Source: Candidatus Omnitrophota bacterium
GTDB lineage: Bacteria > Omnitrophota > Gorgyraeia > JABMRN01
Direction: 5' to 3'
Length of the DNA stretch: 10,721 bases
Assembly (NCBI GenBank): GCA_028702395.1
Contig: JAQVOV010000047.1
Location: 1-10,721, forward strand
The notes below the pieces were generated by a model that was given only the letters and a program-made list of their open reading frames with translations, made no database searches and was not told where the DNA came from. The position numbers and the translations under genes are program-made. Below are positions 1 to 6,784 of the stretch, in pieces. Every line of letters begins with the position of its first letter. The stretch's first letter is position 1.

Positions 1-1073
1 GCAGGGGAAGAGTTCAATGTTAATTCTCCTAAGCAGCTTCAGACTATCCTTTTTGATAAAATGAAGTTGCCAATTACAAAAAAACAAAAACCGGACCGTC
101 TACTGACGAATCTGTGCTATCTGTGCTTGCCCAGCAAAGTGATTTTGCGAAAAAGATGTTGGATTATAGAGGGCTTGCAAAATTGAAGTCAACCTATGTT
201 GATGCTTTGCCTGAACTTTTGAACAAGAAAACCAAGAAGATACATACATCTTTTAATCAGACGATCACTCAAACAGGCAGGTTATCATCAAGTTATCCTA
301 ATTTACAGAATATTCCTATTAGAACAGAAGAAGGCCGAAAGATACGGGAGGCTTTTATACCTGAACAGACATCAGGATTTTTGGTTAGTGCTGATTATTC
401 GCAGATCGAACTTAGGATATTAGCACACCTTTCAGAAGACAGGACTTTGCTGGATGCTTTTAAGAAGAACATGGATATACATTCTTATACAGCATCATTG
501 GTCTATGATGTTGCAATAAATGATGTTACGCCTCAGATGAGATATTCGGCTAAAGCTATAAACTTTGGCATAGTTTATGGGATGGGGGCATTCAAGCTTT
601 CAAAAGAGATAGGGGTGAACGTTGCTACAGCAGATACTTTCATAAAGAATTATTTCAAGAGATATCCTTCAGTAAAGACTTATTTAGACAGATGTATTGA
701 GGAAGCTAAAAAGAATGGATATGTTAAGACCATGATGAATAGGATCAGGTATATCCCTGAGATAAATAGCCCAAATTTCAGGATGAGAGGATTTGCCGAG
801 AGGATAGCTGTTAATACTCCGCTTCAAGGCGCAGCAGCTGATATGATCAAGATAGCAATGAACAATATCCATGAAAAACTTAAGGCATTTAAAAGTAAAA
901 TGGTGTTGCAGGTGCATGATGAATTGGTTTTTGATGTGCATTGCAATGAATTAGAAAAGATCATACCAATAATAAAACACGAGATGGAAAATGTTGTTTC
1001 GCTTAAAGTGCCTATAACTGTAAATATCAAAAAAGGAAAGAATTGGATGTACATGGAGGATATTGAACAATGA
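1..1073 (+). CDS. polA: DNA polymerase I, C-terminal polymerase domain (5' truncated by window; one-base frameshift near position 84)
   Basis: This is the end of family A DNA polymerase I, which fills gaps and replaces RNA primers in lagging-strand synthesis and excision repair. Only about the last 357 residues (fingers, palm and part of the thumb) lie in the window. Motif A (DYSQIELR, catalytic Asp at 393-395), motif B (RYSAKAINFGIVYG, about 541-582) and motif C (QVHDELVF, about 910-933) are intact. The reading starts in frame 1 (AGEEFNVNSPKQLQTILF) but continues after about position 84 in frame 3; the protein matches the family across the join only if one extra A is read in the A7 run at 78-84. 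An in-frame GTG at 114 begins the downstream open frame but is not a credible start, because it lies inside the domain. The stop overlaps the coaE start (ATGA). Identity is certain; whether the gene is broken in the organism is not. Confidence 0.95.
78..84 (+). other. polA: A7 run at the polA frame break (indel or -1 slippery site)
   Basis: Before this run polA reads in frame 1 (codons ACA AAA AAA at 76-84); after it the family-consistent protein (TKTGPSTDESVLSVLAQQ) is in frame 3. A -1 step on A AAA AAA restores the protein exactly, as would one extra A in the run. Homopolymer miscounting in sequencing or assembly is the simplest explanation. Ribosomal or polymerase slippage on this heptamer is possible, since A-rich runs are known slippery sites, but no obvious stimulatory hairpin follows closely. 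Confidence 0.8.
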
Positions 1074-1642
1074 CTGTAATAGGTGTTACCGGCCAGATCT
1101 GCAGCGGAAAAACAACTGCATGCGAGATCTTTAAAAATAACGGCGCACAGATAATCAATGCTGACAATATCTCTCAAAAACTTTTATCTGTTGGCAGAAT
1201 AAAACAAAAGATAATAAAGCTTTTTGGAAAAAATATTGTTTCAAACAGTAAGATTGATAGGGCAAAACTTGCAGATATTGTTTTTAATGACAAAAAAAAG
1301 TTAGACTTGCTTTGCAGACTGTTGCACCCTCTCATTAAAAAAGAGATTATTTCAAAAATTAAAAGGGGCAGACGAAAGGTTATTATTATTGATGCCCCTT
1401 TGCTTATAGAAATGGGGTTGGATAAATATACTGATAAAGTTCTGGTAATAACTGTTAATAGTCATGTTCAGGTTGCTAGAGCAAAAAAAAGAGGATTAAA
1501 AAAGGAGGATCTTAAAAAGAGGATTAGGTTTCAGATGCCTAAAAATAAGTTTTTAAAGTATGCAGATGTTATTGTAAAGAATAATAAAGATAAAAAAACT
1601 TTTACAAAACATATACTTGACATTTTTAAGAACTTGGGTTAA
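1070..1642 (+). CDS. coaE: Dephospho-CoA kinase
   Basis: CoaE phosphorylates the 3'-OH of the ribose in dephospho-CoA with ATP, the last step of coenzyme A synthesis, in the cytoplasm. The 190 residues are close to the usual size of about 200. The N-terminal P-loop is GQICSGKTT (residues 8-16). It fits Walker A (GxxxxGKT), but a Cys sits where most family members have the Gly of GGIGSGKS. Further family marks are the INADN segment (Asp32), LLHP (His86-Pro87) and DAPLLIE (residues 108-114), followed by a lid with RIRFQ. The ATG shares bases with the polA stop (ATGA), and GGAGG at 1055-1059 lies 10 bases upstream, so it is translated with and probably coupled to polA. The polA-coaE pairing is common in bacteria. 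Confidence 0.93.
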   Translation: MTVIGVTGQICSGKTTACEIFKNNGAQIINADNISQKLLSVGRIKQKIIKLFGKNIVSNSKIDRAKLADIVFNDKKKLDLLCRLLHPLIKKEIISKIKRGRRKVIIIDAPLLIEMGLDKYTDKVLVITVNSHVQVARAKKRGLKKEDLKKRIRFQMPKNKFLKYADVIVKNNKDKKTFTKHILDIFKNLG

Positions 1643-1645
1643 TGT
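1617..1645 (+). promoter_or_regulatory. Candidate sigma70-type promoter for rho
   Basis: A perfect -35 hexamer TTGACA (1617-1622) lies 17 bases before TAATGT (1640-1645), a 3-of-6 match to TATAAT. It sits in the last codons of coaE, about 50 bases before the rho start. The -35 and spacing are good and the -10 is weak, so this is tentative. It would let rho be transcribed independently of polA-coaE. Confidence 0.35.
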
Positions 1646-1668
1646 ATATAACCTTTATGGCTATATAC
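1644..1668 (+). promoter_or_regulatory. AT-rich hairpin in the rho leader
   Basis: GTATATA (1644-1650) and TATATAC (1662-1668) are perfect inverted repeats. Inside them CC pairs with GG after one A/C mismatch, leaving a five-base loop TTTAT. The element fills the coaE-rho gap upstream of the rho ribosome binding site (AGGAGA, 1688-1693). It has no U-tract and is not a classical terminator. It could be a leader structure or a regulator site; rho is autoregulated in several bacteria, but no such role is shown here. Confidence 0.35.
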
Positions 1669-1697
1669 TAATAATATTATATAGAATAGGAGAAGTG

Positions 1698-3062
1698 ATG
1701 ACAGAAATAAAAAAAAGAAGAAAGGTTAAGCCAGGAGTTGACAGAGGATCTGTTAACGATAGATATAATAACAGCATAGATGAGGCACCTAGGCCTTCTG
1801 GTGATACGGCTGATACTGACATAGGAAAAATGAAGCTTATTAGTATGGCTGATCTTACAGCTATGGCTAAAGGACTTAATGTTGAAGGGATTGGGGCATT
1901 AAAAAAACAGGATCTGATATATGAGATCCTAAAAGCCAAAGCTAAACAACAAGGGCATCTTTTTGGAGAAGGAGTTTTAGAGATACTGCCTGATGGATTT
2001 GGTTTTTTGAGAAGTCCTAATTTTAATTATTTACCGTGCCCGGATGATATATATATATCTCCATCACAAATTAAAAGGTTCAGTCTTAAAACTGGAGATA
2101 CTGTAAGCGGACAGATCAGACCTCCTAAAGAGGGTGAAAGATATTTTGCTTTGCTAAAAGTGCAAGCTGTGAATTTTGAGAATCCGGATGAGATAAAAAA
2201 TAAAATAGTTTTTGATAATTTGACACCATTGTATCCTAATAAGAAATTTAATCTTGAAACGACTCCAGATGAATTGTCTATGAGAGTAATGGATCTGCTT
2301 ACTCCGGTTGGAAAAGGTCAAAGGGCTATGATCGTAGCTCCTCCTTATAGCGGAAAAACAGTTCTTTTACAAAAATTCGCAAATGCAATTAGCACTAATC
2401 ATCCAGAAGCAGTATTGATAGTATTACTTATAGATGAAAGACCAGAAGAAGTTACAGATATGCAAAGATCAGTAAAAGGAGAAGTTGTTAGTTCAACATT
2501 TGATGAACCTGCTGAAAGGCATATACAAGTAGCTGAAATGGTCGTAGCAAAAGCTAAAAGGTTAGTTGAACATAAAAAAGATGTTATTATCCTTTTAGAC
2601 TCAATAACTAGGCTTGCAAGAGCATATAACTCTGCATTACCTCACTCAGGTAAAATTTTATCTGGAGGCGTGGATTCAAATGCTTTACAAAAACCAAAAA
2701 GGTTTTTTGGTGCTGCAAGAAATATTGAAGAAGGTGGAAGTCTTACTATTATTGCTACAGCACTTGTTGATACAGGCAGCAGGATGGATGAAGTTATTTT
2801 TGAAGAATTCAAAGGAACAGGTAACTGTGAACTTCAGCTTGATCGGTCATTGTTCCAAAGAAGGATCTACCCAGCTATAGATATCAAAAAGTCAAACACG
2901 AGAAAAGAAGATCTTCTTGTTGAACAAAATGATCTACAGAGAATTTGGCTAATGAGAAAAGCTCTTAATGATCTTAATACTGTTGAAGCTATGGAGCTTT
3001 TAAGAGAAAAACTTAAAAAAACAAAAACAAATAAAGAGTTTTTGGATAGTATGAACAAATAA
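1698..3062 (+). CDS. rho: Transcription termination factor Rho
   Basis: Rho is the hexameric RNA-dependent ATPase and translocase that ends untranslated transcripts. The 454 residues comprise an N-terminal extension about 39 residues longer than E. coli Rho, then the helical domain. The OB-fold RNA site carries the RNP1-like DGFGFLRS (Asp99; Phe101 and Phe103 contact RNA by homology). The RecA-like ATPase follows, with Walker A APPYSGKT (214-221), LLIDERPEEV, Walker B VIILLDSITR, the Q-loop region LPHSGKILSGG and the C-terminal TRKEDLL segment. Tyr217 replaces the Lys of E. coli APPKAGKT, while the essential P-loop Lys is kept (Lys220). The open frame extends back to 1617, but ATG 1698 is preferred: AGGAGA (1688-1693) is well placed and the upstream codons encode an unrelated hydrophobic stretch overlapping coaE. 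Confidence 0.97.
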   Translation: MTEIKKRRKVKPGVDRGSVNDRYNNSIDEAPRPSGDTADTDIGKMKLISMADLTAMAKGLNVEGIGALKKQDLIYEILKAKAKQQGHLFGEGVLEILPDGFGFLRSPNFNYLPCPDDIYISPSQIKRFSLKTGDTVSGQIRPPKEGERYFALLKVQAVNFENPDEIKNKIVFDNLTPLYPNKKFNLETTPDELSMRVMDLLTPVGKGQRAMIVAPPYSGKTVLLQKFANAISTNHPEAVLIVLLIDERPEEVTDMQRSVKGEVVSSTFDEPAERHIQVAEMVVAKAKRLVEHKKDVIILLDSITRLARAYNSALPHSGKILSGGVDSNALQKPKRFFGAARNIEEGGSLTIIATALVDTGSRMDEVIFEEFKGTGNCELQLDRSLFQRRIYPAIDIKKSNTRKEDLLVEQNDLQRIWLMRKALNDLNTVEAMELLREKLKKTKTNKEFLDSMNK

Positions 3063-3064
3063 AT

Positions 3065-3161
3065 AAGCAACGAGCAACGAGCTACGAGCTGCGAGCTTAA
3101 ACGGAATTCTAGAATTTCATTAAAGGCGCGGAGTACAAAAGCTCGAGGCGCGAAGCGCAAA
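3065..3161 (+). repeat. Heptamer inverted array 1 (xxCGAGC units), between rho and rpmE
   Basis: The left arm has four tandem 7-base units at 3069-3096: AACGAGC, AACGAGC, TACGAGC, TGCGAGC. The right arm has degenerate inverted units GCTCGAG, GCGCGAA, GCGCAAA (3141-3161). CGAGCTT (3092-3098) pairs perfectly with AAGCTCG (3139-3145). Pairing continues in register out to 3079/3158, giving 15 Watson-Crick pairs and one G-U in 20 positions around a 40-base loop. The loop holds a perfect 12-base palindrome, AATTCTAGAATT (3105-3116). The element fills the gap from 3 bases after the rho stop to 4 bases before the rpmE Shine-Dalgarno. The right part is GC-rich against the AT-rich background. It is probably a leader or intercistronic RNA hairpin, or a tandem-repeat element of the short heptamer type; function unknown. 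Confidence 0.75.
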
Positions 3162-3174
3162 CTTGGAGGATAAA

Positions 3175-3414
3175 ATGAAAAAAAACGTGCACCCAGAGTA
3201 TAAAAAAACTGTTATCAAATGTGCTTGTGGTGAGACTATTGAGACTAGAAGCACTGTACAGGATCTAAGGATAGATCTTTGCTCGCAATGCCATCCTTTT
3301 TTCACCGGACAGCAGAAATTCGTTGATTCTGCTGGTATGGTAGAAAAATTCAAGAAAAGATATGAAGCAGGGATGGAAAAAGCAAAAAAGATAAAAGATA
3401 AAGAAGCAAAGTAA
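3175..3414 (+). CDS. rpmE: 50S ribosomal protein bL31 (zinc-binding type)
   Basis: bL31 is a small large-subunit protein that helps bridge the 50S and 30S subunits. The 79 residues begin MKKNVHPEY, the classic start of the family. They keep the zinc ligands of the C+ type: Cys16 and Cys18 (KCACGE) and Cys36 and Cys39 (LCSQCHPFFTG). The core ends at about KFKKRY and is followed by a short Lys/Glu-rich tail. ATG 3175 is chosen because GGAGG (3165-3169) lies five bases upstream and the protein then starts at the family's usual residue; an in-frame TTG at 3163 lies before that site. Zinc-type bL31 is usually replaced by a Cys-lacking paralogue under zinc limitation in genomes that carry one; none is visible here. 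The gene follows heptamer array 1 and is ten bases from prfA. Confidence 0.95.
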   Translation: MKKNVHPEYKKTVIKCACGETIETRSTVQDLRIDLCSQCHPFFTGQQKFVDSAGMVEKFKKRYEAGMEKAKKIKDKEAK

Positions 3415-3424
3415 AAGACCAAAT

Positions 3425-4492
3425 ATGTTTGCAAAACTTGATGGAATACTAAACAGATATAAACAGTTAAAAGAACTGACAACAGATCCTGATGTTGTCC
3501 AGAATATAACTGAATATCAGAAATATGCAAAAGAATTGGCTGGTATTAGAGAGGTTGCAGAAAAATATCTTGATTATAAGAATACATCCGATGAAATAAA
3601 AGCATTGAAAAAAGATCTTGATGATCATAAAAATGACCTTGAAATGACAGGAATGATCGAAGATGAACTAGTTGGTCTTGAGAAAAAGAAACAGGACATT
3701 GATATCCAACTGGAAGATGCGATCTTTGAAAAAGATTCTGATAGTGATAGAGATATTATAATGGAAATACGTGCGGGTACTGGAGGAATTGAGGCTGCAT
3801 TGTTTGCAGGTGATCTTTACCAAATGTATCTTAATTATGCAGATCAAAATGGTTGGAAATGTCAAACGATCAGTGCGAATTACTCTGAAAAAAACGGACT
3901 AAAAGAAATGATCTTTTCCATATCAGGGATAAATGTTTATGGCAGATTAAAATTCGAAAGTGGTACTCACAGGGTTCAGAGAGTTCCTGTTACTGAAGCT
4001 AGTGGCAGGATACATACTTCAGCTGCCACTGTTGCAGTTCTACCAAAGGTTGAAGATGTAGACATTGAAGTTGATTTAAACGATCTTAAAATCGATACGT
4101 ATCGTTCAAGTGGAGCTGGCGGACAGCATGTTAATGTCACAGATTCTGCAATACGAATAACACATTTACCAACAGGTGTTGTAGTTACGTGCCAGGATGA
4201 ACGCAGTCAGCATAAAAATAAAGCAAAAGCTATGAGTGTTTTACGTGCTAGACTTTATGAGGAAAGGAAGCGTAAGCAAAGACAAGAAAGAGCTAACGAC
4301 AGAAAAGCTCAAGTTGGTTCAGGTGATAGATCAGAAAAAATAAGAACGTACAATTTTCCTGAAAATCGGGTCACTGATCACAGGATAGGTTTTACGATTC
4401 ATAAATTAGATGCTATTTTGGAAGGTGATATCGACGATATTATCGATGCTTTGAAAGAAGAGGAAAGACGTTTGCGACGAGGGCAGGAATGA
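3425..4492 (+). CDS. prfA: Peptide chain release factor 1
   Basis: RF1 recognises UAA and UAG in the ribosomal A site and triggers peptide release. The 355 residues match the family in full. The N-terminal helical domain is followed by the codon-recognition domain, which carries the RF1-type PxT tripeptide (Pro188-Val189-Thr190 in RVPVTEASGRIHTSAATVAVLP); RF2 has SPF at this place. The catalytic GGQ is Gly232-Gly233-Gln234, in SSGAGGQHVN. A C-terminal segment with RIRTYNFPENRVTDHRIG-type residues completes it. No real Shine-Dalgarno precedes ATG 3425, only 10 bases after rpmE, so reinitiation or coupling is likely. TGA stops elsewhere in the window imply that a separate RF2 gene exists outside it. 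The stop overlaps the start of prmC, whose product modifies Gln234. Confidence 0.97.
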   Translation: MFAKLDGILNRYKQLKELTTDPDVVQNITEYQKYAKELAGIREVAEKYLDYKNTSDEIKALKKDLDDHKNDLEMTGMIEDELVGLEKKKQDIDIQLEDAIFEKDSDSDRDIIMEIRAGTGGIEAALFAGDLYQMYLNYADQNGWKCQTISANYSEKNGLKEMIFSISGINVYGRLKFESGTHRVQRVPVTEASGRIHTSAATVAVLPKVEDVDIEVDLNDLKIDTYRSSGAGGQHVNVTDSAIRITHLPTGVVVTCQDERSQHKNKAKAMSVLRARLYEERKRKQRQERANDRKAQVGSGDRSEKIRTYNFPENRVTDHRIGFTIHKLDAILEGDIDDIIDALKEEERRLRRGQE

Positions 4493-5148
4493 GTTTACCT
4501 GAGCAATATGTGACAGGAAAAGCGTATTTTATGGATTTTGAGCTTAAGGTCACACCAGATACACTTATTCCAAGACCTGAAACAGAGATCCTTGTTGAGA
4601 AAGCAGTTGATCTGATAAAGGAAAAAGGATCCTCAAAAGTTGTGAGGATATGTGATATTGGAACAGGTTCAGGTAATATTGCAATAAGCCTTGCATATTA
4701 TCTTAAAAGTGTGGAAATCATTGCGATCGATATTTCCGAAAAAGCTCTTTTGATAGCAGAAGAAAATGCAAAAAAAATAGGGGTTTCAAAAAAGATCTCA
4801 TTTGTAAAAAGTGATGTTTTTAGTGTTTTGGATAAAAATTACAAATTCGATCTTATTATTTCAAATCCGCCATATGTAGCACAATGCCATGAACATTTAT
4901 TGCCGCCTGAAGTGAAAGCTGAGCCTTACAATGCGCTTTTGGCAGGAAAAGATGGTATGGATGTTTATAAAAAGATATGTGAAGATCTTAAGTCGTATTT
5001 AAAGGAAGATGGCATTGTCATGATGGAGATAGGTTTTGATCAATCAGAGAAAATAAATACTTTGCTTGAGAGTAAAGGATTTAAGGATATAATATTTTTT
5101 AAAGACTATTCAGGGATAAAAAGGATAGTAAAGGCCAAAAATGGATAA
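4489..5148 (+). CDS. prmC: Release factor glutamine methyltransferase PrmC, without the N-terminal domain
   Basis: PrmC transfers a methyl group from S-adenosylmethionine to the Gln of the GGQ motif in release factors, which aids peptide release. The SAM site DIGTGSGNIAIS (from Asp56) and the substrate-glutamine motif NPPY (Asn126-Tyr129) are intact, as is the IPRPETE segment (about residues 27-33). At 219 residues the protein is about 60 shorter than E. coli PrmC (277). It starts at LPEQYVTGKAYF, which corresponds to the linker after the family's N-terminal helical domain. The upstream frame is open for only 20 codons (stop at 4426-4428) and offers no ATG, GTG or TTG, so the short form is real in this sequence. 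ATG 4489 overlaps the prfA stop (ATGA), placing the enzyme next to its substrate. HemK-like paralogues are an alternative name. Confidence 0.92.
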   Translation: MSLPEQYVTGKAYFMDFELKVTPDTLIPRPETEILVEKAVDLIKEKGSSKVVRICDIGTGSGNIAISLAYYLKSVEIIAIDISEKALLIAEENAKKIGVSKKISFVKSDVFSVLDKNYKFDLIISNPPYVAQCHEHLLPPEVKAEPYNALLAGKDGMDVYKKICEDLKSYLKEDGIVMMEIGFDQSEKINTLLESKGFKDIIFFKDYSGIKRIVKAKNG

Positions 5149-6406
5149 ACTTGTAATAAATGGTGGACATGTACTTAAAGGAGAGATAGATATAAGTGGT
5201 GCAAAAAATGCCGCACTCCCAATAATAGCTGCAACATTACTGACAGATGAGGAATGTATCATTAAAAATGTCCCTGATCTAAAAGATATCAGTACTATGC
5301 AGAAGATATTTGAATATCTTGGGGTTAAATTAAGAAGAGAAAAAGATGTTCTGGTCAGGGAGAGTGGTTCCTATAATGAAACTACAGCTCCTTATGACAT
5401 TGTTAGTACTATGAGGGCTTCTATCTGTGTTCTTGGGCCATTACTTGCAAAGAAATCAAAAGCTAATGTTTCTTTTCCTGGAGGATGTGTTATTGGACCA
5501 AGACCTATAGACCTTCATTTAAAAGGATTACGAGCCTTGGGTGCTGATATAAGTGTTGAAGAAGGTTATATAATTGCAAATACAAAGCAGCTTAAAGGTA
5601 AAGATATATATCTTGGCGGGCATTTTGGCTCAAGTGTTCTGGCAACTGCAAACTTGATAATGGCAGCTACACTTGCTAAAGGGACAACAGTTATACATAA
5701 TGCAGCCGCTGAACCTGAAATACAGGATCTAGGTAATTTTTTGCTTAAAATGGGTGCACAAATTCAGGGGATAGGTGCTCACACTATAACTATACAAGGG
5801 GTAAAGAAATTACACGGAGCTCAACATACTATTATTCCTGATAGAATTGAGACAGGAACATATATGGCAGCTGCAGCAATAACAAATGGAGATTTGCTGT
5901 TGCGAAACACTGCACCGAGTGATATAATGGCCATCACTGATAAATTCAGGGAAATTGGGTGTTTAGTTGATATTGATCAGAATACAATAAGGATAAGACG
6001 AAAGAATAAAATGCTCAAAGCAGGAGCAGTTACAACTTTAACATATCCTGGATTCCCTACTGATATGCAGGCTCAGATAATGAGCCTTTTAAGTATTTCT
6101 CCAGGAATAAGTGTAATAACAGAAAAAATATATCCTGAGAGATTCATTCATATTTCTGAGTTGAATAGGCTAGGTGCAAATATTATACTAGAAGGGTGTA
6201 ATGCAATTGTAAAAGGTGTTAAAAGCCTAAGTGGAACAGATGTAATGGCGTCTGACTTGCGTGCTTCAGCAGCTTTGATCCTAGCAGGGCTTGTTGCACG
6301 AGGAAAAACAACAGTGCATAGGGTTTATCATTTAGACAGAGGATATGAAAACCTTGAAAAGAAACTTAAAGCAGTTGGTGCGGATATTAAAAGAGAAAAA
6401 GAATAA
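5141..6406 (+). CDS. murA: UDP-N-acetylglucosamine 1-carboxyvinyltransferase
   Basis: MurA transfers enolpyruvate from phosphoenolpyruvate to UDP-GlcNAc, the first committed step of peptidoglycan synthesis, in the cytoplasm. The 421 residues match the usual length (about 419). Seen here: SGAKNAALP with Lys22-Asn23 of the active site, the flexible loop FPGGCVIGPRPIDLH with catalytic Cys116, the YPGFPTDMQAQ segment with the general-base Asp, and LDRGYENLEKKL near the end. Because the loop Cys is present and not Asp, the enzyme is predicted to be of the fosfomycin-sensitive type (inference from family knowledge). The start overlaps the last eight bases of prmC; only a weak AAGG lies upstream, which suggests coupled translation. 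It ends the rpmE-prfA-prmC-murA run; heptamer array 2 begins five bases after its stop. Confidence 0.97.
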   Translation: MDKLVINGGHVLKGEIDISGAKNAALPIIAATLLTDEECIIKNVPDLKDISTMQKIFEYLGVKLRREKDVLVRESGSYNETTAPYDIVSTMRASICVLGPLLAKKSKANVSFPGGCVIGPRPIDLHLKGLRALGADISVEEGYIIANTKQLKGKDIYLGGHFGSSVLATANLIMAATLAKGTTVIHNAAAEPEIQDLGNFLLKMGAQIQGIGAHTITIQGVKKLHGAQHTIIPDRIETGTYMAAAAITNGDLLLRNTAPSDIMAITDKFREIGCLVDIDQNTIRIRRKNKMLKAGAVTTLTYPGFPTDMQAQIMSLLSISPGISVITEKIYPERFIHISELNRLGANIILEGCNAIVKGVKSLSGTDVMASDLRASAALILAGLVARGKTTVHRVYHLDRGYENLEKKLKAVGADIKREKE

Positions 6407-6410
6407 AAAT

Positions 6411-6489
6411 AGCTTTCAGCTATCAGCTATTAGCTATCAGCAATAATTGATTTAAAGATGTTTTTGCTGAAAGCTGAAAGACGAAAGCT
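6411..6489 (+). repeat. Heptamer inverted array 2 (AGCTaTC units), between murA and rpsP
   Basis: The left arm has tandem units AGCTTTC, AGCTATC, AGCTATT, AGCTATC and a partial AGC (6411-6441). The right arm has inverted units GCTGAAA, GCTGAAA, GACGAAA and GCT (6466-6489). TCAGCAA (6437-6443) pairs perfectly with TTGCTGA (6464-6470). In the stem 6427-6443 / 6464-6480, 14 of 17 positions are Watson-Crick, one is G-U and two are A/A mismatches. The outermost AGCTTTC (6411-6417) is also the exact complement of GAAAGCT (6483-6489). The loop is 20 bases and AT-rich. The array takes up almost the whole gap from the murA stop to the rpsP Shine-Dalgarno. It has the same plan as the arrays before rpmE and rplS but a different unit sequence. 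Confidence 0.8.
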
Positions 6490-6495
6490 AATATT

Positions 6496-6502
6496 AAGGA
6501 GG
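6496..6502 (+). promoter_or_regulatory. Ribosome binding site that decides the rpsP start
   Basis: A full AAGGAGG lies 8 bases before ATG 6511 but only 2 bases before the in-frame ATG 6505. The spacing selects 6511, which also gives the family's normal N-terminus MAVVLRLKRFG. Confidence 0.8.
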
Positions 6503-6510
6503 AAATGATT

Positions 6511-6756
6511 ATGGCAGTTGTGTTAAGGTTAAAAAGATTTGGATCAAAGAAACGTCCGTTTTGGAGAATAGTTGCTACAGATAAACGAAGTCCTCGAGAC
6601 GGAAGATTTATTGAGGAGATCGGATACTATGATCCTAAAACAGAGCCTAGCGATGTTAATATTAAAAAAGAAAGAGCTTTGTACTGGTTAAAGAATGGTG
6701 CGATCCCTTCGCCTACAGTGAAAAGCTTATTAAAAAAAGAAAAGATAGGCAAATAA
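6511..6756 (+). CDS. rpsP: 30S ribosomal protein bS16
   Basis: bS16 is a primary-binding small-subunit protein that stabilises 16S rRNA during 30S assembly. The 81 residues match the family length. They begin MAVVLRLKRFGSKKRPFWRI, followed by the conserved D-R-SPRDGRFIEEIGYYDP core and the ALYWLKNGAIPSPTV helix typical of bS16. An in-frame ATG six bases earlier (6505) would add Met-Ile but is too close to the Shine-Dalgarno. The gene opens the classic rpsP-(rimM)-trmD-rplS cluster, here without rimM. It is preceded by heptamer array 2, and a small hairpin covers its stop codon. Confidence 0.96.
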   Translation: MAVVLRLKRFGSKKRPFWRIVATDKRSPRDGRFIEEIGYYDPKTEPSDVNIKKERALYWLKNGAIPSPTVKSLLKKEKIGK

Positions 6757-6773
6757 TTTTTTTGTATTGCCTA
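6746..6773 (+). promoter_or_regulatory. Hairpin across the rpsP stop, before trmD
   Basis: TAGGCAA (6746-6752) is the perfect inverted complement of TTGCCTA (6767-6773). The 14-base loop contains the rpsP stop and a T7 run. The trmD ATG follows 11 bases later without any Shine-Dalgarno. The T-run is in the loop and not after the stem, so this is not a normal intrinsic terminator. It could limit ribosome flow from rpsP into trmD; in E. coli trmD is translated much less than its ribosomal-protein neighbours. Confidence 0.4.
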
Positions 6774-6784
6774 AATATTGTTCT

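Noticed and set aside
114..1073. GTG 114 as a real start for a short polymerase protein
   Set aside because: It lies inside the polymerase domain with no Shine-Dalgarno. The sequence before it continues the same family in another frame, so it is an effect of the frame break.
824..1177. Antisense open frames over polA/coaE and over rho, prfA, trmD and recA
   Set aside because: They are shadows of well-supported + strand genes, show no family features, and have compositions expected from the reverse complement of Lys/Ile-rich coding sequence.
1617..1697. Extended N-terminus of Rho from ATG 1617
   Set aside because: It overlaps coaE, encodes an unrelated hydrophobic stretch, and lacks a ribosome binding site, whereas ATG 1698 has one.
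3069..3096. CRISPR array
   Set aside because: The heptamer arrays have 7-base units without spacers and no cas genes are near.
3425..4492. Recoded UGA, as in some candidate phyla
   Set aside because: TGA ends polA, prfA, trmD and recX at the places expected from family lengths, and no in-frame TGA interrupts any gene.
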